Positions 27,274-36,488 of a DNA stretch of 64,000 nucleotides are shown one piece after another. Numbering within the stretch: position 1 is the first letter of the stretch; every line of letters begins with the position of its first letter. The stretch is from Halorhabdus sp. CBA1104. GTDB lineage: Archaea; Halobacteriota; Halobacteria; Halobacteriales; Haloarculaceae. The position numbers and the translations under genes are program-made. Under the pieces are notes generated by a model. It had not been told where the DNA came from, did no database searches, and saw nothing but the letters and a program-made list of their open reading frames with translations. The stretch spans positions 2,046,001-2,110,000 of the forward strand of contig NZ_CP033878.1 of NCBI RefSeq assembly GCF_009690625.1. Reading direction: 5' to 3'.

Positions 27274-28920
27274 ATGAGCCAGCAAATGCAGGGCCAACCG
27301 ATGGTCATTCTCGACGACGAGGCCCAGCGGATGAAAGACGACGACGCCCAGAGTCACAATATTTCGGCGGCTCGGGCGGTCGCACAGTCGGTCCGGTCGA
27401 CACTCGGACCGAAAGGAATGGACAAGATGCTCGTCTCCCAGATCGGGGACGTCACCGTCACCAACGACGGCGTCACCATCCTCCAGGAGATGGACATCGA
27501 CAACCCGACGGCAGAGATGGTCGTCGAGGTCGCCGAGGCCCAGGAGGACGAGGCCGGCGACGGCACGACGACGGCAGTCGCGACGGCCGGCGAGCTCCTG
27601 AAAAACGCCGAGGACCTGCTCGAACAGGACATTCATCCGACGGCGATCATTCGTGGGTTCGACATGGCCGTCAAGCAGGCCCGCGAGGAGATCGACGACA
27701 TCGCCGAGGCTGTCGACCCTGACGACGAGGCGATTCTCAAGTCCGTCGCCGAGACGAGTATGACGGGCAAGGGGGCCGAACTCAACCTCGACCTCCTCTC
27801 GGATCTGGTCGTCAACGCGATCCAGGCTGTCACCGTCGACGCCGAGGACGGCTCGACGATCGTCGACCTGGAGTTCGTCGACATCGAGTCCAAGCCGGGC
27901 CGTCCCGCAAGCGACTCCACGCTCGTCGAGGGCGCGGTCGTCGACGAGGATCCCGTCCACGAGGACATGCCGACAGACCTCACGGACGCGAACGCTCTCT
28001 TGCTGGATACGGCACTCGAACTCGACGAGACCGAAGCCGACGCCCAGCTCAGCGTCGACGATCCCGAGCAGCTCCAGCAGTTCATCGAGCAAGAAGAGGC
28101 CCAGCTCCGGGAGATGGTCGAGACGATCGATGCGGCCGGCGCTGACGTCGTCTTCTGCCAGAAGGGCATCGACGACATGGTCGAGCATCTCCTGGCCAAG
28201 CGAGACATTTTGGCCGTCGAACGCACCAAGAAATCCGACATCGAATTCCTGACCGAAGTGCTTGGCGCACGGATCGTCTCGGACCTGGAATCGCTGACCG
28301 AGGCCGACCTCGGCACCGGCGACATCACCCGGGAGGAAGACGATGGCTGGTTCGTCGTCGAAAGCGACGGCCACGGCGTGACGCTGTTGATCCGTGGCTC
28401 GACCGAGCACGTCAGCGACGAACTCGAACGCGGGATCAACGACGCCCTGGACGTCGTTGCCTCGACAGTCAGCGACGGGCGAGTGCTTGCCGGTGGCGGC
28501 GCGACAGAAGTCGAACTCGCGGGCCGGATCCGCGATTACGCCGACAGCGTCAGTGGCCGCGAACAGCTCGCCGTCGAAGCCTTCGCCGATGCGCTGGAAC
28601 TCGTCCCGCGCGTCCTGGCCGAGAACGCCGGCCTCGATTCGATCGACACGCTGGTCGAACTCCGCTCGGCCCACGAGAGCGGCGACAAGCGCGCCGGTCT
28701 GAACGTCTTCAGCGGTGACGTCGTCGACACGTACGACGACGGCGTCGTCGAACCGGCCCACGCCAAGACCCAGGCCCTCTCCAGTGCGGCAGAAGCCGCC
28801 AACCTGGTCCTGAAGATCGACGACATCATCCAGGCCGAGCAGACGGAAGGCGAAGGCGGTCCGGGCGGCGCCCCCGGCGGCATGGGCGGCATGGGCGGCG
28901 GTATGGGCGGCATGATGTAG
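27274..28920 (+). CDS. Thermosome subunit (group II chaperonin)
   Basis: A 548-residue CCT/TRiC-type chaperonin that folds proteins in a double-ring complex using ATP. Signatures are [24 protein letters not shown], the ATPase stretch [15 protein letters not shown], and [13 protein letters not shown]. The C-terminus is the Gly-Met tail ([14 protein letters not shown]) that projects into the cavity, typical of haloarchaeal subunits. A paralogous subunit is expected elsewhere in the genome. Confidence 0.97.
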   Translation: MSQQMQGQPMVILDDEAQRMKDDDAQSHNISAARAVAQSVRSTLGPKGMDKMLVSQIGDVTVTNDGVTILQEMDIDNPTAEMVVEVAEAQEDEAGDGTTTAVATAGELLKNAEDLLEQDIHPTAIIRGFDMAVKQAREEIDDIAEAVDPDDEAILKSVAETSMTGKGAELNLDLLSDLVVNAIQAVTVDAEDGSTIVDLEFVDIESKPGRPASDSTLVEGAVVDEDPVHEDMPTDLTDANALLLDTALELDETEADAQLSVDDPEQLQQFIEQEEAQLREMVETIDAAGADVVFCQKGIDDMVEHLLAKRDILAVERTKKSDIEFLTEVLGARIVSDLESLTEADLGTGDITREEDDGWFVVESDGHGVTLLIRGSTEHVSDELERGINDALDVVASTVSDGRVLAGGGATEVELAGRIRDYADSVSGREQLAVEAFADALELVPRVLAENAGLDSIDTLVELRSAHESGDKRAGLNVFSGDVVDTYDDGVVEPAHAKTQALSSAAEAANLVLKIDDIIQAEQTEGEGGPGGAPGGMGGMGGGMGGMM

Positions 28921-28945
28921 GAGAGCCGAGGAACTGAGACTCTCC
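28920..28945 (+). terminator. Possible hairpin after the thermosome gene
   Basis: GGAGAG at 28920 and CTCTCC at 28940 can pair around a 14-nt loop, starting at the last base of the stop codon. No strong T-run follows, so this is a weak call. The remaining bases to 29120 show nothing else. Confidence 0.3.
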
Positions 28946-29120
28946 GGACAGCCGAGCGGGCCATCGGCCCCCAGCCCAGCCGGCGTCTCCCCCGAATCGC
29001 TCTCGACGCAAAGCAACGCGATTCTGTCCGTTCGATACGTAGGTTTTGACCAAAGAGTACAGCTACCTGCTTCGAAGTGCCAGATAGAAACTTTGAGGGC
29101 GACGGAATCGAGTCAGTCGT

Positions 29121-30479
29121 TCAGTCCCGGTCGCCGGCACCGAGGGCACTTTCGCCGACTTTCTCCGAGCCTTCGATGCGTGCTTGGCCGTCCATGTACG
29201 GGCGTAACGCCTCGGGGACGGTCACGGTGCCGTCGTCGTTCTGATAGTACTCCAGAATCGCCACCAAGACGCGGGGCAGCGCGACCCCGGAGGCGTTCAG
29301 CGTGTGGAGATACTCGGCCGATTCGTGCCGTTCTGGCCGGTAGCGTAGCCCGGCCCGGCGGGCCTGGAAGTCCTCGAAGTTCGACGCCGAAGAGACCTCG
29401 AGCCAGCGACCGCCCTCCGCCGGACCCTCCGCCATGTCGTCGCCGGGGGCCCAGACCTCGATATCGTAGGTTTTGGCCGACGCAAATGTCAAATCACCAG
29501 TACAGAGATCGAGTACGCGATAGGGGAGGCCCAACCGCTGGAGGACTGCTTCGGCTTCATCGAGCAATCCGTCGAGACGTGCGTCGCTGTCGTCGGGTTC
29601 GACGAAGTTGACCAACTCCACCTTGTTGAACTGGTGGACACGAACGATCCCACGGGTCTCGGTGCCGTGCTCGCCGGCTTCCTGGCGGAAGTTCGGGGTG
29701 TAAGCCTGGTGTTTCAACGGCAGATCCTCAGAGAGGAGGATCTCGTCGCGATACATGTTCGTCACCGGCACCTCGGCGGTCGGACACAACCAGAGGTCCT
29801 CGTCTTCGAGTTTGTAGGCGTCGTCGGCGAATTTGGGGAGTTGACCCGTCCCTGTCATCGACTCACTCGAAACAGGGATCGGCGGAAACACCTCTTCGTA
29901 CCCCTGCTCGCGGTGGATATCACGCATGAACTGGATGAGGGCGTGTTCCAGCCGGGCAGCCTCGCCCTTCAAGAAGTAGAAGCCGCCGCCCGAGACTTTC
30001 GCGCCGCGTTCGAAGTCTAAGATGTCAAGTTCCTCGCCAAGGTCGTAGTGTGGGGCCACGTTCTCGGGGAGATCTCGGCGCTCATCGAAGCCCCAGCGGC
30101 GGACTTCGACGTTATCGCTCTCGTCGTCACCCTCGGGAACGTCGTCCTGTGGGATATTCGGAATTTCGAGGAGGCGCTGTTCCAGCTCGCGCTCGAGTTC
30201 GTCGGCGCGTTCCTCGACGTCTTGAAGTTCGGTCTTGAGTTCCTGGGAGCGCTCGATAGCGTCCTGGGCAGCCTCGTCGTCGCCGTCCTGTTTGAGCTGG
30301 CCGATCTTCGAAGAGACTTCGTTGCGCTCGTGTCTGAGGTCGTCGCCGCGGGCCTTCAACTCGCGCCACTCCTCGTCGATCTCCAGGATGGCATCGAGAT
30401 CGACGTCAGTGACGCCGCGGGCCGCGAGCATCTTCCGGACGTCTTCAGGGTGCTCGCGAATGTACTGGCGTGGTAACAT
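29121..30479 (-). CDS. serS: Serine-tRNA ligase
   Basis: A 452-residue class II synthetase. The N-terminal coiled-coil arm (about residues 30-105, KARGDDLRHERNEVSSKIGQ and on) binds tRNA-Ser. The core has motif 2 FRQEAGEHGTETRGIVRVHQF, KVELVNF, and motif 3 GVALPRVLVAILEYYQ. ATG at 30479 (MLPRQYIREHPEDVRKML) is the correct start. A long untranslated leader of about 90 nt precedes it, beginning from a promoter block shared with the gene at 33243. Confidence 0.97.
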   Translation of the reverse strand: MLPRQYIREHPEDVRKMLAARGVTDVDLDAILEIDEEWRELKARGDDLRHERNEVSSKIGQLKQDGDDEAAQDAIERSQELKTELQDVEERADELERELEQRLLEIPNIPQDDVPEGDDESDNVEVRRWGFDERRDLPENVAPHYDLGEELDILDFERGAKVSGGGFYFLKGEAARLEHALIQFMRDIHREQGYEEVFPPIPVSSESMTGTGQLPKFADDAYKLEDEDLWLCPTAEVPVTNMYRDEILLSEDLPLKHQAYTPNFRQEAGEHGTETRGIVRVHQFNKVELVNFVEPDDSDARLDGLLDEAEAVLQRLGLPYRVLDLCTGDLTFASAKTYDIEVWAPGDDMAEGPAEGGRWLEVSSASNFEDFQARRAGLRYRPERHESAEYLHTLNASGVALPRVLVAILEYYQNDDGTVTVPEALRPYMDGQARIEGSEKVGESALGAGDRD

Positions 30480-30858
30480 GGACGCGGATTCTCGGTGGCG
30501 TCCCAAAACCGTATCGTTCTGGCCGTCGCCACGGCTGCTGACTGACGGCACAGCCGCTTTCAGCGAAGTGTCCCGGAGAAACCCCGTCTACATCTTCACC
30601 TTGTAACCAGAACCACTTAAAGGAAACCGCGATCGTCATCCAGGGCCGATTGGGCTGCCGTCAGGTGGCCTGTACCGGGTTGTGGACGAACGGAATCCAG
30701 CGGTATCAGAGGCGCTCGCCGTCCCACGACGTGGACCATGGAGCCGCGATGACGCTGCGATTCGACCACGCCTGGCGTCACCTTGGGTGACAGGTGGTGG
30801 CAGTTACACGCGCGAACCTCCGTCGAGTCCAGCCGAGGCGTCGTTGCTCGGGATGGAG
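30480..30858. other. Intergenic region upstream of serS
   Basis: Holds the serS leader (30480-30570), the repeated promoter block (30571-30622) and about 235 bp with no supportable gene. An inverted pair GTCACC/GGTGAC (about 30777-30791) could form a small hairpin near the uracil-DNA glycosylase 3' end and might act as its terminator. Confidence 0.4.
30571..30622 (-). repeat. 52-nt promoter repeat, copy A (serS side)
   Basis: Read on the minus strand this block starts CTTTAAGTGG and ends TTTCTCCGGGA. It matches 33124-33175 on the plus strand at 51 of 52 positions. It contains a TATA-like CTTTAAG and extends into the presumed transcript start. The identical part stops sharply at both ends. 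Confidence 0.9.
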
Positions 30859-31443
30859 TCAAAAGTCGCCCAGTTCCGCTTGCCCGCCGTCGCCGGCCAG
30901 GTCGCTCGCTTGCTGGATGGTCGCGTCGAAGGTTTCGCGCTGACTCCGATCGTACAGCGTCGCGGCAGGATGAACACACACCAGCACACGCCGGGTCGTC
31001 CCTCTGATCTCGACGTCTTCTATCGAGCCGGCTTCGTTGGTGACGGCAACGTCTCGCCCGAGCAGGTGCTCGCCGGGTACTTTTCCCAGCGTGACGATCA
31101 CTTCGGGGTCGACGATCTCGATCTCGCGTTCGAGGTACTGTCGACAATGCTCCAGTTCTTCGGTCGTCGGATCGCGATTCTCCGGTGGCCGACACCGCAG
31201 ACAGTTAGTGATGCGTACGTCCGCGCGGGCGAGTCCCGCGTCCCGCAATCCCTCGTCCAGTACGCCCCCGCTCCGGCCGACAAAGGGTTCGCCCCCCTGA
31301 TCTTCCTGCTCGCCCGGGGCCTCACCGACCAACAGCAAGTCGGCGTCGGCGGGGCCAACGCCGTCGACGATCCGCGAGCGCGACTCGACGAGCGCCTCGC
31401 AGCGTCGACACCCCCTCACGGAGAGGCCGTCCATGTGTTCCAT
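30859..31443 (-). CDS. Uracil-DNA glycosylase, family 4/5 type
   Basis: A 194-residue protein that removes uracil from DNA. Motif A (LLVGEAPGEQEDQGGEPFVG) and motif B (VHPAATLYDRSQRETF) are clear. Four Cys (CRRC near the N-terminus and TNCLRCRPP at mid-protein) can hold a 4Fe-4S cluster. ATG at 31443 or 31434 are both possible. The longer frame upstream overlaps the DUF99 gene in another frame and is not coding. Confidence 0.92.
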   Translation of the reverse strand: MEHMDGLSVRGCRRCEALVESRSRIVDGVGPADADLLLVGEAPGEQEDQGGEPFVGRSGGVLDEGLRDAGLARADVRITNCLRCRPPENRDPTTEELEHCRQYLEREIEIVDPEVIVTLGKVPGEHLLGRDVAVTNEAGSIEDVEIRGTTRRVLVCVHPAATLYDRSQRETFDATIQQASDLAGDGGQAELGDF

Positions 31444-31501
31444 AGCCGGGTCTGGGGCGCGGGGCGGCAAAAGCGTCGCTATCGCTCCCGAGCCGTGTGC
31501 T

Positions 31502-32080
31502 CTAGTCTCTCGATCGACTCCCGCTGTCGTCTTCGAACCGTTCGTCGGCAGCTCTGGCGGCCAGTCGAGCCACTCGGAGTGGTTCGGGTCGCCCGCCGTC
31601 GGGCGTAAACGCGGCGAGGAGTTCTCGGGCCTCCGCGTGATCACAGCCGACCTGCCGGACGAAGACCGTCTCGCCGTTGACACTGACGGACTCTCGTGTC
31701 GGTTGTGCCCGGTAGGTGGCCAGCCGCCAGGCGAGTGCTTCGCCGTCGAATTCCTCACGGAGCGTCGCTTCGAGGCCCGAACTGTCCTCGAAGGTGACGG
31801 CAACGACAGGCAGCCCCGTCTCCTCGTGGAGCCGCGGCAGGTCGAAGAAGTTGAACCACGCGGGCGCGATCCCCGCGAGCAAAAGCGAGCGGACGTCCGC
31901 TCGGTCTAAGCGATCGACCATCCCGAGGACGGCCGCGGTCGCGTCACGCCCGCCGACGGTACACCGCCCGAAGACGAAACCGTCGGCGACACGACTCGCA
32001 CGGACCACTGCGCCACAGAGCGTCGACTGCTCGTCGACGAAGGATTCGGCGATCCCGAGGACACGGACGCCGGATTTCAC
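31502..32080 (-). CDS. DUF99 / UPF0215 family protein
   Basis: A 192-residue protein of the archaeal DUF99 family, sometimes called endonuclease dU. Visible hallmarks are VRVLGIAESFV, DGFVFGRCTVGGRDATAAV, LLLAGIAPAWFNFFDL and VVAVTFEDSSGLEA. It lies next to and in line with uracil-DNA glycosylase, which suits a role in DNA repair. The activity claim rests on family annotation, not on motifs I can prove here. Confidence 0.85.
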   Translation of the reverse strand: MKSGVRVLGIAESFVDEQSTLCGAVVRASRVADGFVFGRCTVGGRDATAAVLGMVDRLDRADVRSLLLAGIAPAWFNFFDLPRLHEETGLPVVAVTFEDSSGLEATLREEFDGEALAWRLATYRAQPTRESVSVNGETVFVRQVGCDHAEARELLAAFTPDGGRPEPLRVARLAARAADERFEDDSGSRSRD

Positions 32081-32152
32081 GACAGGAACTGTCCCGAGTA
32101 GTCGACAAGGTGCCTCTCGAAGGCGGTCCCGGAGACGGCGACGCTGCTCACG

Positions 32153-32332
32153 TTACGTGTTCTCCTTGATGTCGGATAACTTATCGAGCAGTTCGTCGTT
32201 CGAGGCGGTAAACTCGAATTCGACGTCACCGTTGTGTGTGTTTTCCGCGGCGTTAACCCCTTCATCATCGTCGAAATCGGCATCGAGGTCCTGGTTCTCC
32301 TGTTCGGATTCGTCGTAACTCCCGAACCCCAT
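32153..32332 (-). CDS. Small acidic haloarchaeal protein (DUF5786-like)
   Basis: A 59-residue protein too short for most gene finders. It begins MGFGSYDESEQENQDLDADF and ends in a short amphipathic helix (ELLDKLSDIKENT). The MGFGSYDESEQE start is strongly conserved in small haloarchaeal proteins I associate with DUF5786. It is almost entirely acidic. Function is unknown. It precedes the DUF99 gene on the same strand. Confidence 0.75.
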   Translation of the reverse strand: MGFGSYDESEQENQDLDADFDDDEGVNAAENTHNGDVEFEFTASNDELLDKLSDIKENT

Positions 32333-32461
32333 ATCGTGTGATGCTATGACGTTCGTGGTGAAAAATCACACGCACACTCCACGTTCCATGCTAACGCGAC
32401 ACGACAGAGCGCATCGTAGACCACCGTCAGACTCAACAGCGCGCTGGCCCCACGCTCGTCT

Positions 32462-33067
32462 ATGGACGTGTACAATGTCACAGCCGACGCGGAGACGTTC
32501 ACCGCCAACGCCTACCTGGCGACCGGCGAGCGTCCGACGCTCGTCGATGCCGGTGCGATGGCTGGTGTCGTCGACGTGATCCGGAACGATACCGACACAG
32601 TGGACGCCGTCGTGCTCACTCACCAGCACGGCGATCACGTTGCCGAACTCGATGCGGTCCTCGATGCCTTCGACGCGGATCTGTACGCCGAGGCTGGGCA
32701 TCCACGCCGGACGGACGCGCTCGCAGACGGCGACACGCTCCAGATCGGCGACGAGTCGTTCGAGGTCATCGCCACGCCCGGGCACGCCGACGATCACGTC
32801 TCGCTGGTCAGTGAGTCGGCGCTGTTCTCGGGTGACGTCGTGGTCCACGACGACGGTGCCTTCGAGAACGGCAGTTTCGGGCGGACGGACAAGCCGGGCC
32901 AGTCCCGTGAGCGACTTATCGAGAGCATTCGCGAGATCCTCGATCGGCTACCAGCGGGAGTCGAACACATGTATAGCGGTCACGGCGGTGTCTTCCACGG
33001 TGACGTCCGGGATGTCGTCCAGACGGCACTACAACGAGCCGAGCGACGAGAGCCCAAATACGACTGA
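32462..33067 (+). CDS. MBL-fold metallo-hydrolase
   Basis: A 201-residue metallo-beta-lactamase-fold enzyme. The zinc motif is LTHQHGDHVAEL (H-x-H-x-D-H), then ATPGHADDH, SGDVVVHDD and the final YSGHGGVF His. The family includes glyoxalase II-like thioesterases. ATG at 32462 has MDVYNVTADAETFTANAYL. It is divergent from the DUF5786-like gene. Confidence 0.9.
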   Translation: MDVYNVTADAETFTANAYLATGERPTLVDAGAMAGVVDVIRNDTDTVDAVVLTHQHGDHVAELDAVLDAFDADLYAEAGHPRRTDALADGDTLQIGDESFEVIATPGHADDHVSLVSESALFSGDVVVHDDGAFENGSFGRTDKPGQSRERLIESIREILDRLPAGVEHMYSGHGGVFHGDVRDVVQTALQRAERREPKYD

Positions 33068-33123
33068 ATACCTGGACAATCCGCTCTCCCGACCGAGCTT
33101 CACCCGAGTTGTTGCCCGCATCT

Positions 33124-33175
33124 CTTTAAGTGGTTCTGGTTACAAGGTGAAGATATAGACGGGGTTTCTCCGGGA
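33124..33175 (+). repeat. 52-nt promoter repeat, copy B
   Basis: This is the plus-strand partner of 30571-30622, with a single base difference near its middle (G in copy A, A in copy B). It sits 68 bp before the ATG at 33243 and includes a TATA-like CTTTAAG. Flanking sequences of the two copies do not match. Confidence 0.9.
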
Positions 33176-33242
33176 GCAATACTCGTGAGTGGTGGGCCCA
33201 AAGCCCGTGGATTCAACTGTTCGTAGCGACGACTAGGTGACG

Positions 33243-33983
33243 ATGAACGGCGAGGGCGTCGATAGCAGTGGGCAGGTCGCCGAACCGGCCGAGCGTGAGC
33301 GTCGCGAGTGGCGAAAGCAACGAGACGTCTCCGCCGAGCCGGGCGACGGGGCACTGTCGCGAGCGGAAGCCCGACGGGACGAACTGATCCGGCAATGGGA
33401 CATGGTGACGCCCAGTGCGACCACGATCGGTCGCCCGGATCGCCCCGGTGACGACCTCGATGACTCACTGCGGCGACTCCACAACGAGCAACATCCCGCC
33501 ATGGCCGGCCACGCCGAACGGATGCACCGCCTCGATAAGGCCCGGATCACCCACGCGCTGTGTAACGCCCTGGATCTGACGCCCTGGGAACGCGATCGCG
33601 TGCTTGGCATCGTGACCGAGATCGACCTCACGGCGTTTGGCAGCCAGCGAGCGATCCCCAAGGTCGCTCTAGTGGTCATCCAGCACGTCGTCGACAGCGA
33701 GCGCCAGGGGGCACTCGGCCTGGACGACCCCGAGCGACTCGCCGCACTGACGCCCGACGAGATGGCCTCGCTGTACGATCACTTCCAGTCGATCACCGAC
33801 GACGAGCGATACCGGCAGTTGATCGACAGCTACGGGCTGGACATGACCAGCGTCAACCGACTCGATCGGGTTTTAGACGAGCAACTCGACGAGCAGGGGC
33901 TTCGAGACGCCGTCTTCGGTCGCTCCGGTCAAAACGTCAAGCGGTGGGCAATTGCCGAGGAAAGCGACGCGGACACTGCCTAG
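33243..33983 (+). CDS. Conserved haloarchaeal protein, annotated in relatives as RNA polymerase subunit epsilon
   Basis: A 246-residue soluble protein. The conserved core is HAERMHRLDKARITHALCNA, LDLTPWERDRVLGIV and DLTAFGSQRAIPKVALVVI, followed by a charged C-terminal part. I recall this family being annotated in haloarchaea as DNA-directed RNA polymerase subunit epsilon; I see no catalytic motif that proves it. ATG at 33243 is preferred to the GTG at 33237. Its promoter is the repeat shared with serS, hinting at common control with translation genes. Confidence 0.6.
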   Translation: MNGEGVDSSGQVAEPAERERREWRKQRDVSAEPGDGALSRAEARRDELIRQWDMVTPSATTIGRPDRPGDDLDDSLRRLHNEQHPAMAGHAERMHRLDKARITHALCNALDLTPWERDRVLGIVTEIDLTAFGSQRAIPKVALVVIQHVVDSERQGALGLDDPERLAALTPDEMASLYDHFQSITDDERYRQLIDSYGLDMTSVNRLDRVLDEQLDEQGLRDAVFGRSGQNVKRWAIAEESDADTA

Positions 33984-34130
33984 GCGGTTGCACCACGACG
34001 CCGGAGACACGCAACCGACACCGGCTCGTCGGGACTGCCGACGGATGTCACAGTCAGTGCTTGGCGGCCGGTCGCTGTTCAGAGGGAATCGCCATCGGTA
34101 TATCGCTCAGTGCCCCAGAGAAGACAAGAA

Positions 34131-34901
34131 ATGGTTCACGTGAGCGTCATCGGCTGTGGCCACATGGGCGGGGCGATCGTCCGTGGGCTCGCCGACAGCG
34201 AGCACCGGGTGACGGCCTGCGACGTCGAGGAATCGGCGCTTGAAGAGCTAGCCGGAGTCGCCGAGGAGACGACGACCGACCTCACGGAGGCGGCCGAGGC
34301 TCCGGTCGTCGTCCTCGCCATCGAGCCGGATATCGTTGGGGCTCTCCTGGGGGACCTGTCTCTCGGTACCGACCAGACCGTCGTCTCGGTGGCAGCAGGG
34401 ATTTCGACGGCGTTCCTCGACGCACGAACGGAGGCCACAGTCGTCCGGATGATGCCCAATGTGGCGGCCGAGTACGGCGAGATGGCCGCAGCAGTCTCGC
34501 CCGAGCCGGGAGCGAACGTCGCCACGTTGCTCGATGACCTGGGGACGTGGGTGCCCATCGACGAGGCCCACATGGATCTCGCGACGGCGATCAACGGCAG
34601 CGGGCCGGCCTTCGTCTTCTACCTGATCGGTGCGATGGCCGAGGCGGGCATCGACGGTGGGCTCGATCCTGACGCCGCCCACGCCCTCGCGGCACAGACG
34701 TTCAAAGGGGCCGCCGAGACCGTCCTCCAGAGCGAGACGGGCGTCGACGAGTTGATCGACGCCGTCGCGACGGAAGGCGGCACGACGATCGAGGGCATGG
34801 AGGTGCTGTGGGACAGCGACGTCGAAGCCGTCCTCGGCGAGACGGTGGCCGCCACCAAAGAGCGATCGGCGGAGATCACCAGCGAGGTCGGCGATGAGTG
34901 A
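34131..34901 (+). CDS. proC: Pyrroline-5-carboxylate reductase
   Basis: A 256-residue NAD(P)-dependent enzyme that makes proline. The N-terminal Rossmann motif is VIGCGHMGGAIVRGLA; downstream are VRMMPNVAAEYGEM, INGSGPAFVFYLIGAM and GTTIEGMEVL. ATG at 34131. The last 36 bases, including the stop, recur at 35621-35656 directly before and across the proB start. This suggests proC once ran straight into proB. Confidence 0.95.
   Translation: MVHVSVIGCGHMGGAIVRGLADSEHRVTACDVEESALEELAGVAEETTTDLTEAAEAPVVVLAIEPDIVGALLGDLSLGTDQTVVSVAAGISTAFLDARTEATVVRMMPNVAAEYGEMAAAVSPEPGANVATLLDDLGTWVPIDEAHMDLATAINGSGPAFVFYLIGAMAEAGIDGGLDPDAAHALAAQTFKGAAETVLQSETGVDELIDAVATEGGTTIEGMEVLWDSDVEAVLGETVAATKERSAEITSEVGDE
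34866..34901 (+). repeat. Direct repeat, copy 1 (end of proC)
   Basis: 36 bases beginning TCGGCGGAGATCACC and ending in the proC stop. Copy 2 at 35621-35656 has 34 of 36 identical bases. The repeat flanks a segment of about 720 bp that carries one small membrane-protein gene. Confidence 0.9.
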
Positions 34902-35104
34902 GTTGATGGGGGCCACAGGTTCACTCGAATCGCTACTCACCAGCGGAACTTGACCCCCGTCGTGGAGAGAGACTGCGTTGGAATGACGCTTCGCTTGGGT
35001 GTAGAAGATGAACTGAAACCAGTTCTGGGTGGATGGGTCTCGGTGGGCCACATTCTCGGACGCGTTCGCAGAGGGGCATGGACAGCCTCAAATACCGATA
35101 TTCG

Positions 35105-35380
35105 TCATAGTGACCACGCTGCGTAAACAATTGCCGCTATTGTGACCGATCCGACGATGAGGCGTAGATTGCTTGTCCAAGCAGCGACCGCAATCAAACT
35201 CCAGAGGGCCACGAGTAAACCTGCCTCCGCGGGTTTTTGTTGTCGCCACCTGGTATATGTCGTTGTCAAACCGGCGACGACCACAACCCCGAATAGTAGT
35301 TGGCCAAGCCACAGGAGGCTCCATCCCATAACGCCCACGGAGAGTACAGTGACGACACTATTTGATACTCTATAATCCAT
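35105..35380 (-). CDS. Small membrane protein inside the proC-proB insert
   Basis: A 91-residue protein with about three to four hydrophobic stretches: VVTVLSVGVMGWSLLWL, LLFGVVVVAGLTTTYT, LLVALWSLIAVAAW and LIVGSVTIAAIVYAAW. It is antisense to the pro genes and the surrounding DNA is more AT-rich than its neighbours. No family is recognised. The rest of the insert (34902-35104 and 35381-35620) shows no convincing gene. Confidence 0.55.
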   Translation of the reverse strand: MDYRVSNSVVTVLSVGVMGWSLLWLGQLLFGVVVVAGLTTTYTRWRQQKPAEAGLLVALWSLIAVAAWTSNLRLIVGSVTIAAIVYAAWSL

Positions 35381-35620
35381 ACTCGGTATCTATTCTCTGA
35401 TTGTATTATTCTCCATATGAATCTGCGCGTGAGCGATATACGAAATCCACGTTGGAGATGGTTGTAGTGTACCGACCGAACTCGTTACGGATCGTAGTAG
35501 GTTTGTCCGTCGCCCATTTGGCACACTACAATGAGACACGCCACTCTGATCGATCACCAAAGTGGGCAGACATCCTACACACGGGACGGCACTGACGATT
35601 GCGCAACCGCCGAGCGCTGG

Positions 35621-35656
35621 TCGGCGGAGATCACCAGCGAGGTCGACGATGACTGA
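35621..35656 (+). repeat. Direct repeat, copy 2 (relic of proC end at proB start)
   Basis: Copies the last 36 bases of proC with two changes. The copied proC frame would read EITSEVDDD and stop, overlapping the proB ATG at 35649 by eight bases (ATGACTGA). The same ATGACTGA overlap joins proB to proA, so this is probably the ancestral proC-proB junction. Confidence 0.88.
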
Positions 35657-36488
35657 AACGGAACCCCTTGCAGCAGAGACGATCGAACGTGCCCGCGAGC
35701 AGGCCGCGGGTGCAAAACGCGTGGTCGTCAAGGCCGGAACCAACTCCCTGACGGACGACAACTCGAACCTCGACGACGCCAAACTCGACAAACTGGTCGA
35801 CGACGTGGTGGACCTCCTCGAACACGACAAAGAGGCCATCCTCGTCTCCTCGGGAGCGATCGGGGCCGGCCAGGGGCGAGTCGAATCCGAGACCGATACC
35901 GTCGAGGCCTCCCAGGCACTCTCGACGGTCGGCCAGAGCCACCTGATGCGCCGGTACACGGAGAGTTTCGAGCGCTACGACCGCAAGGTTGCCCAGATCC
36001 TGGTCACGCAGGCCGATCTCGACGATCCCGAGCGGTTCACCAACTTCCACAACACGATCGAGACCCTCCTTGATTGGGGTGTCGTCCCGATCGTCAACGA
36101 GAACGACGCCATCGCTATCGAGGAAATCCAGATCGGCGACAACGACATGCTTTCGTCGTCGATCGCGGTCGGCATCGACGCGGACCTGCTGGTGACGCTG
36201 ACGGACGTCGATGGAGTCTACACGGGCAACCCGAAAGACGATCCGGAAGCACAGAAGATCGAGGCCGTGGGGACAAATTACGGCGCGATCCAGCAGATCG
36301 TCCAGCAGAGTTCCAGTGATGGCTTTGGCGGGATCACGACCAAAGTCGAGGGCGCGCGGTCGGTCAACGAACACGGCAGCCCGGCCGTGATCGCGGGATC
36401 GGCCGAGCCAAACGTCCTCGAACGGATCGCCGAAGGTGAACCGGTGGGCACAATATTCCTGCCTGTCAACGGGGCCTACGATGACTGA
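35649..36488 (+). CDS. proB: Glutamate 5-kinase
   Basis: A 279-residue amino-acid kinase that phosphorylates glutamate at the start of proline synthesis. Visible motifs are [36 protein letters not shown], and [12 protein letters not shown]. It lacks the C-terminal PUA domain found in many bacterial enzymes. ATG at 35649 follows the duplicated proC end. It overlaps proA by eight bases. Confidence 0.95.
   Translation: MTETEPLAAETIERAREQAAGAKRVVVKAGTNSLTDDNSNLDDAKLDKLVDDVVDLLEHDKEAILVSSGAIGAGQGRVESETDTVEASQALSTVGQSHLMRRYTESFERYDRKVAQILVTQADLDDPERFTNFHNTIETLLDWGVVPIVNENDAIAIEEIQIGDNDMLSSSIAVGIDADLLVTLTDVDGVYTGNPKDDPEAQKIEAVGTNYGAIQQIVQQSSSDGFGGITTKVEGARSVNEHGSPAVIAGSAEPNVLERIAEGEPVGTIFLPVNGAYDD

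Noticed and set aside
28862-28917. Gly/Met triplet repeats at the thermosome 3' end as a tandem repeat or mini-satellite
   Set aside because: This is the normal chaperonin C-terminal tail.
27001-29016. 671-codon ORF on the minus strand across the thermosome gene
   Set aside because: The plus-strand chaperonin is certain and fills the same interval. Long antisense frames are common in GC-rich haloarchaeal genes and this one has no recognisable motif.
35401-35595. 64-codon ORF in the proC-proB insert
   Set aside because: No consistent codon use and no domain; likely chance in AT-rich DNA.
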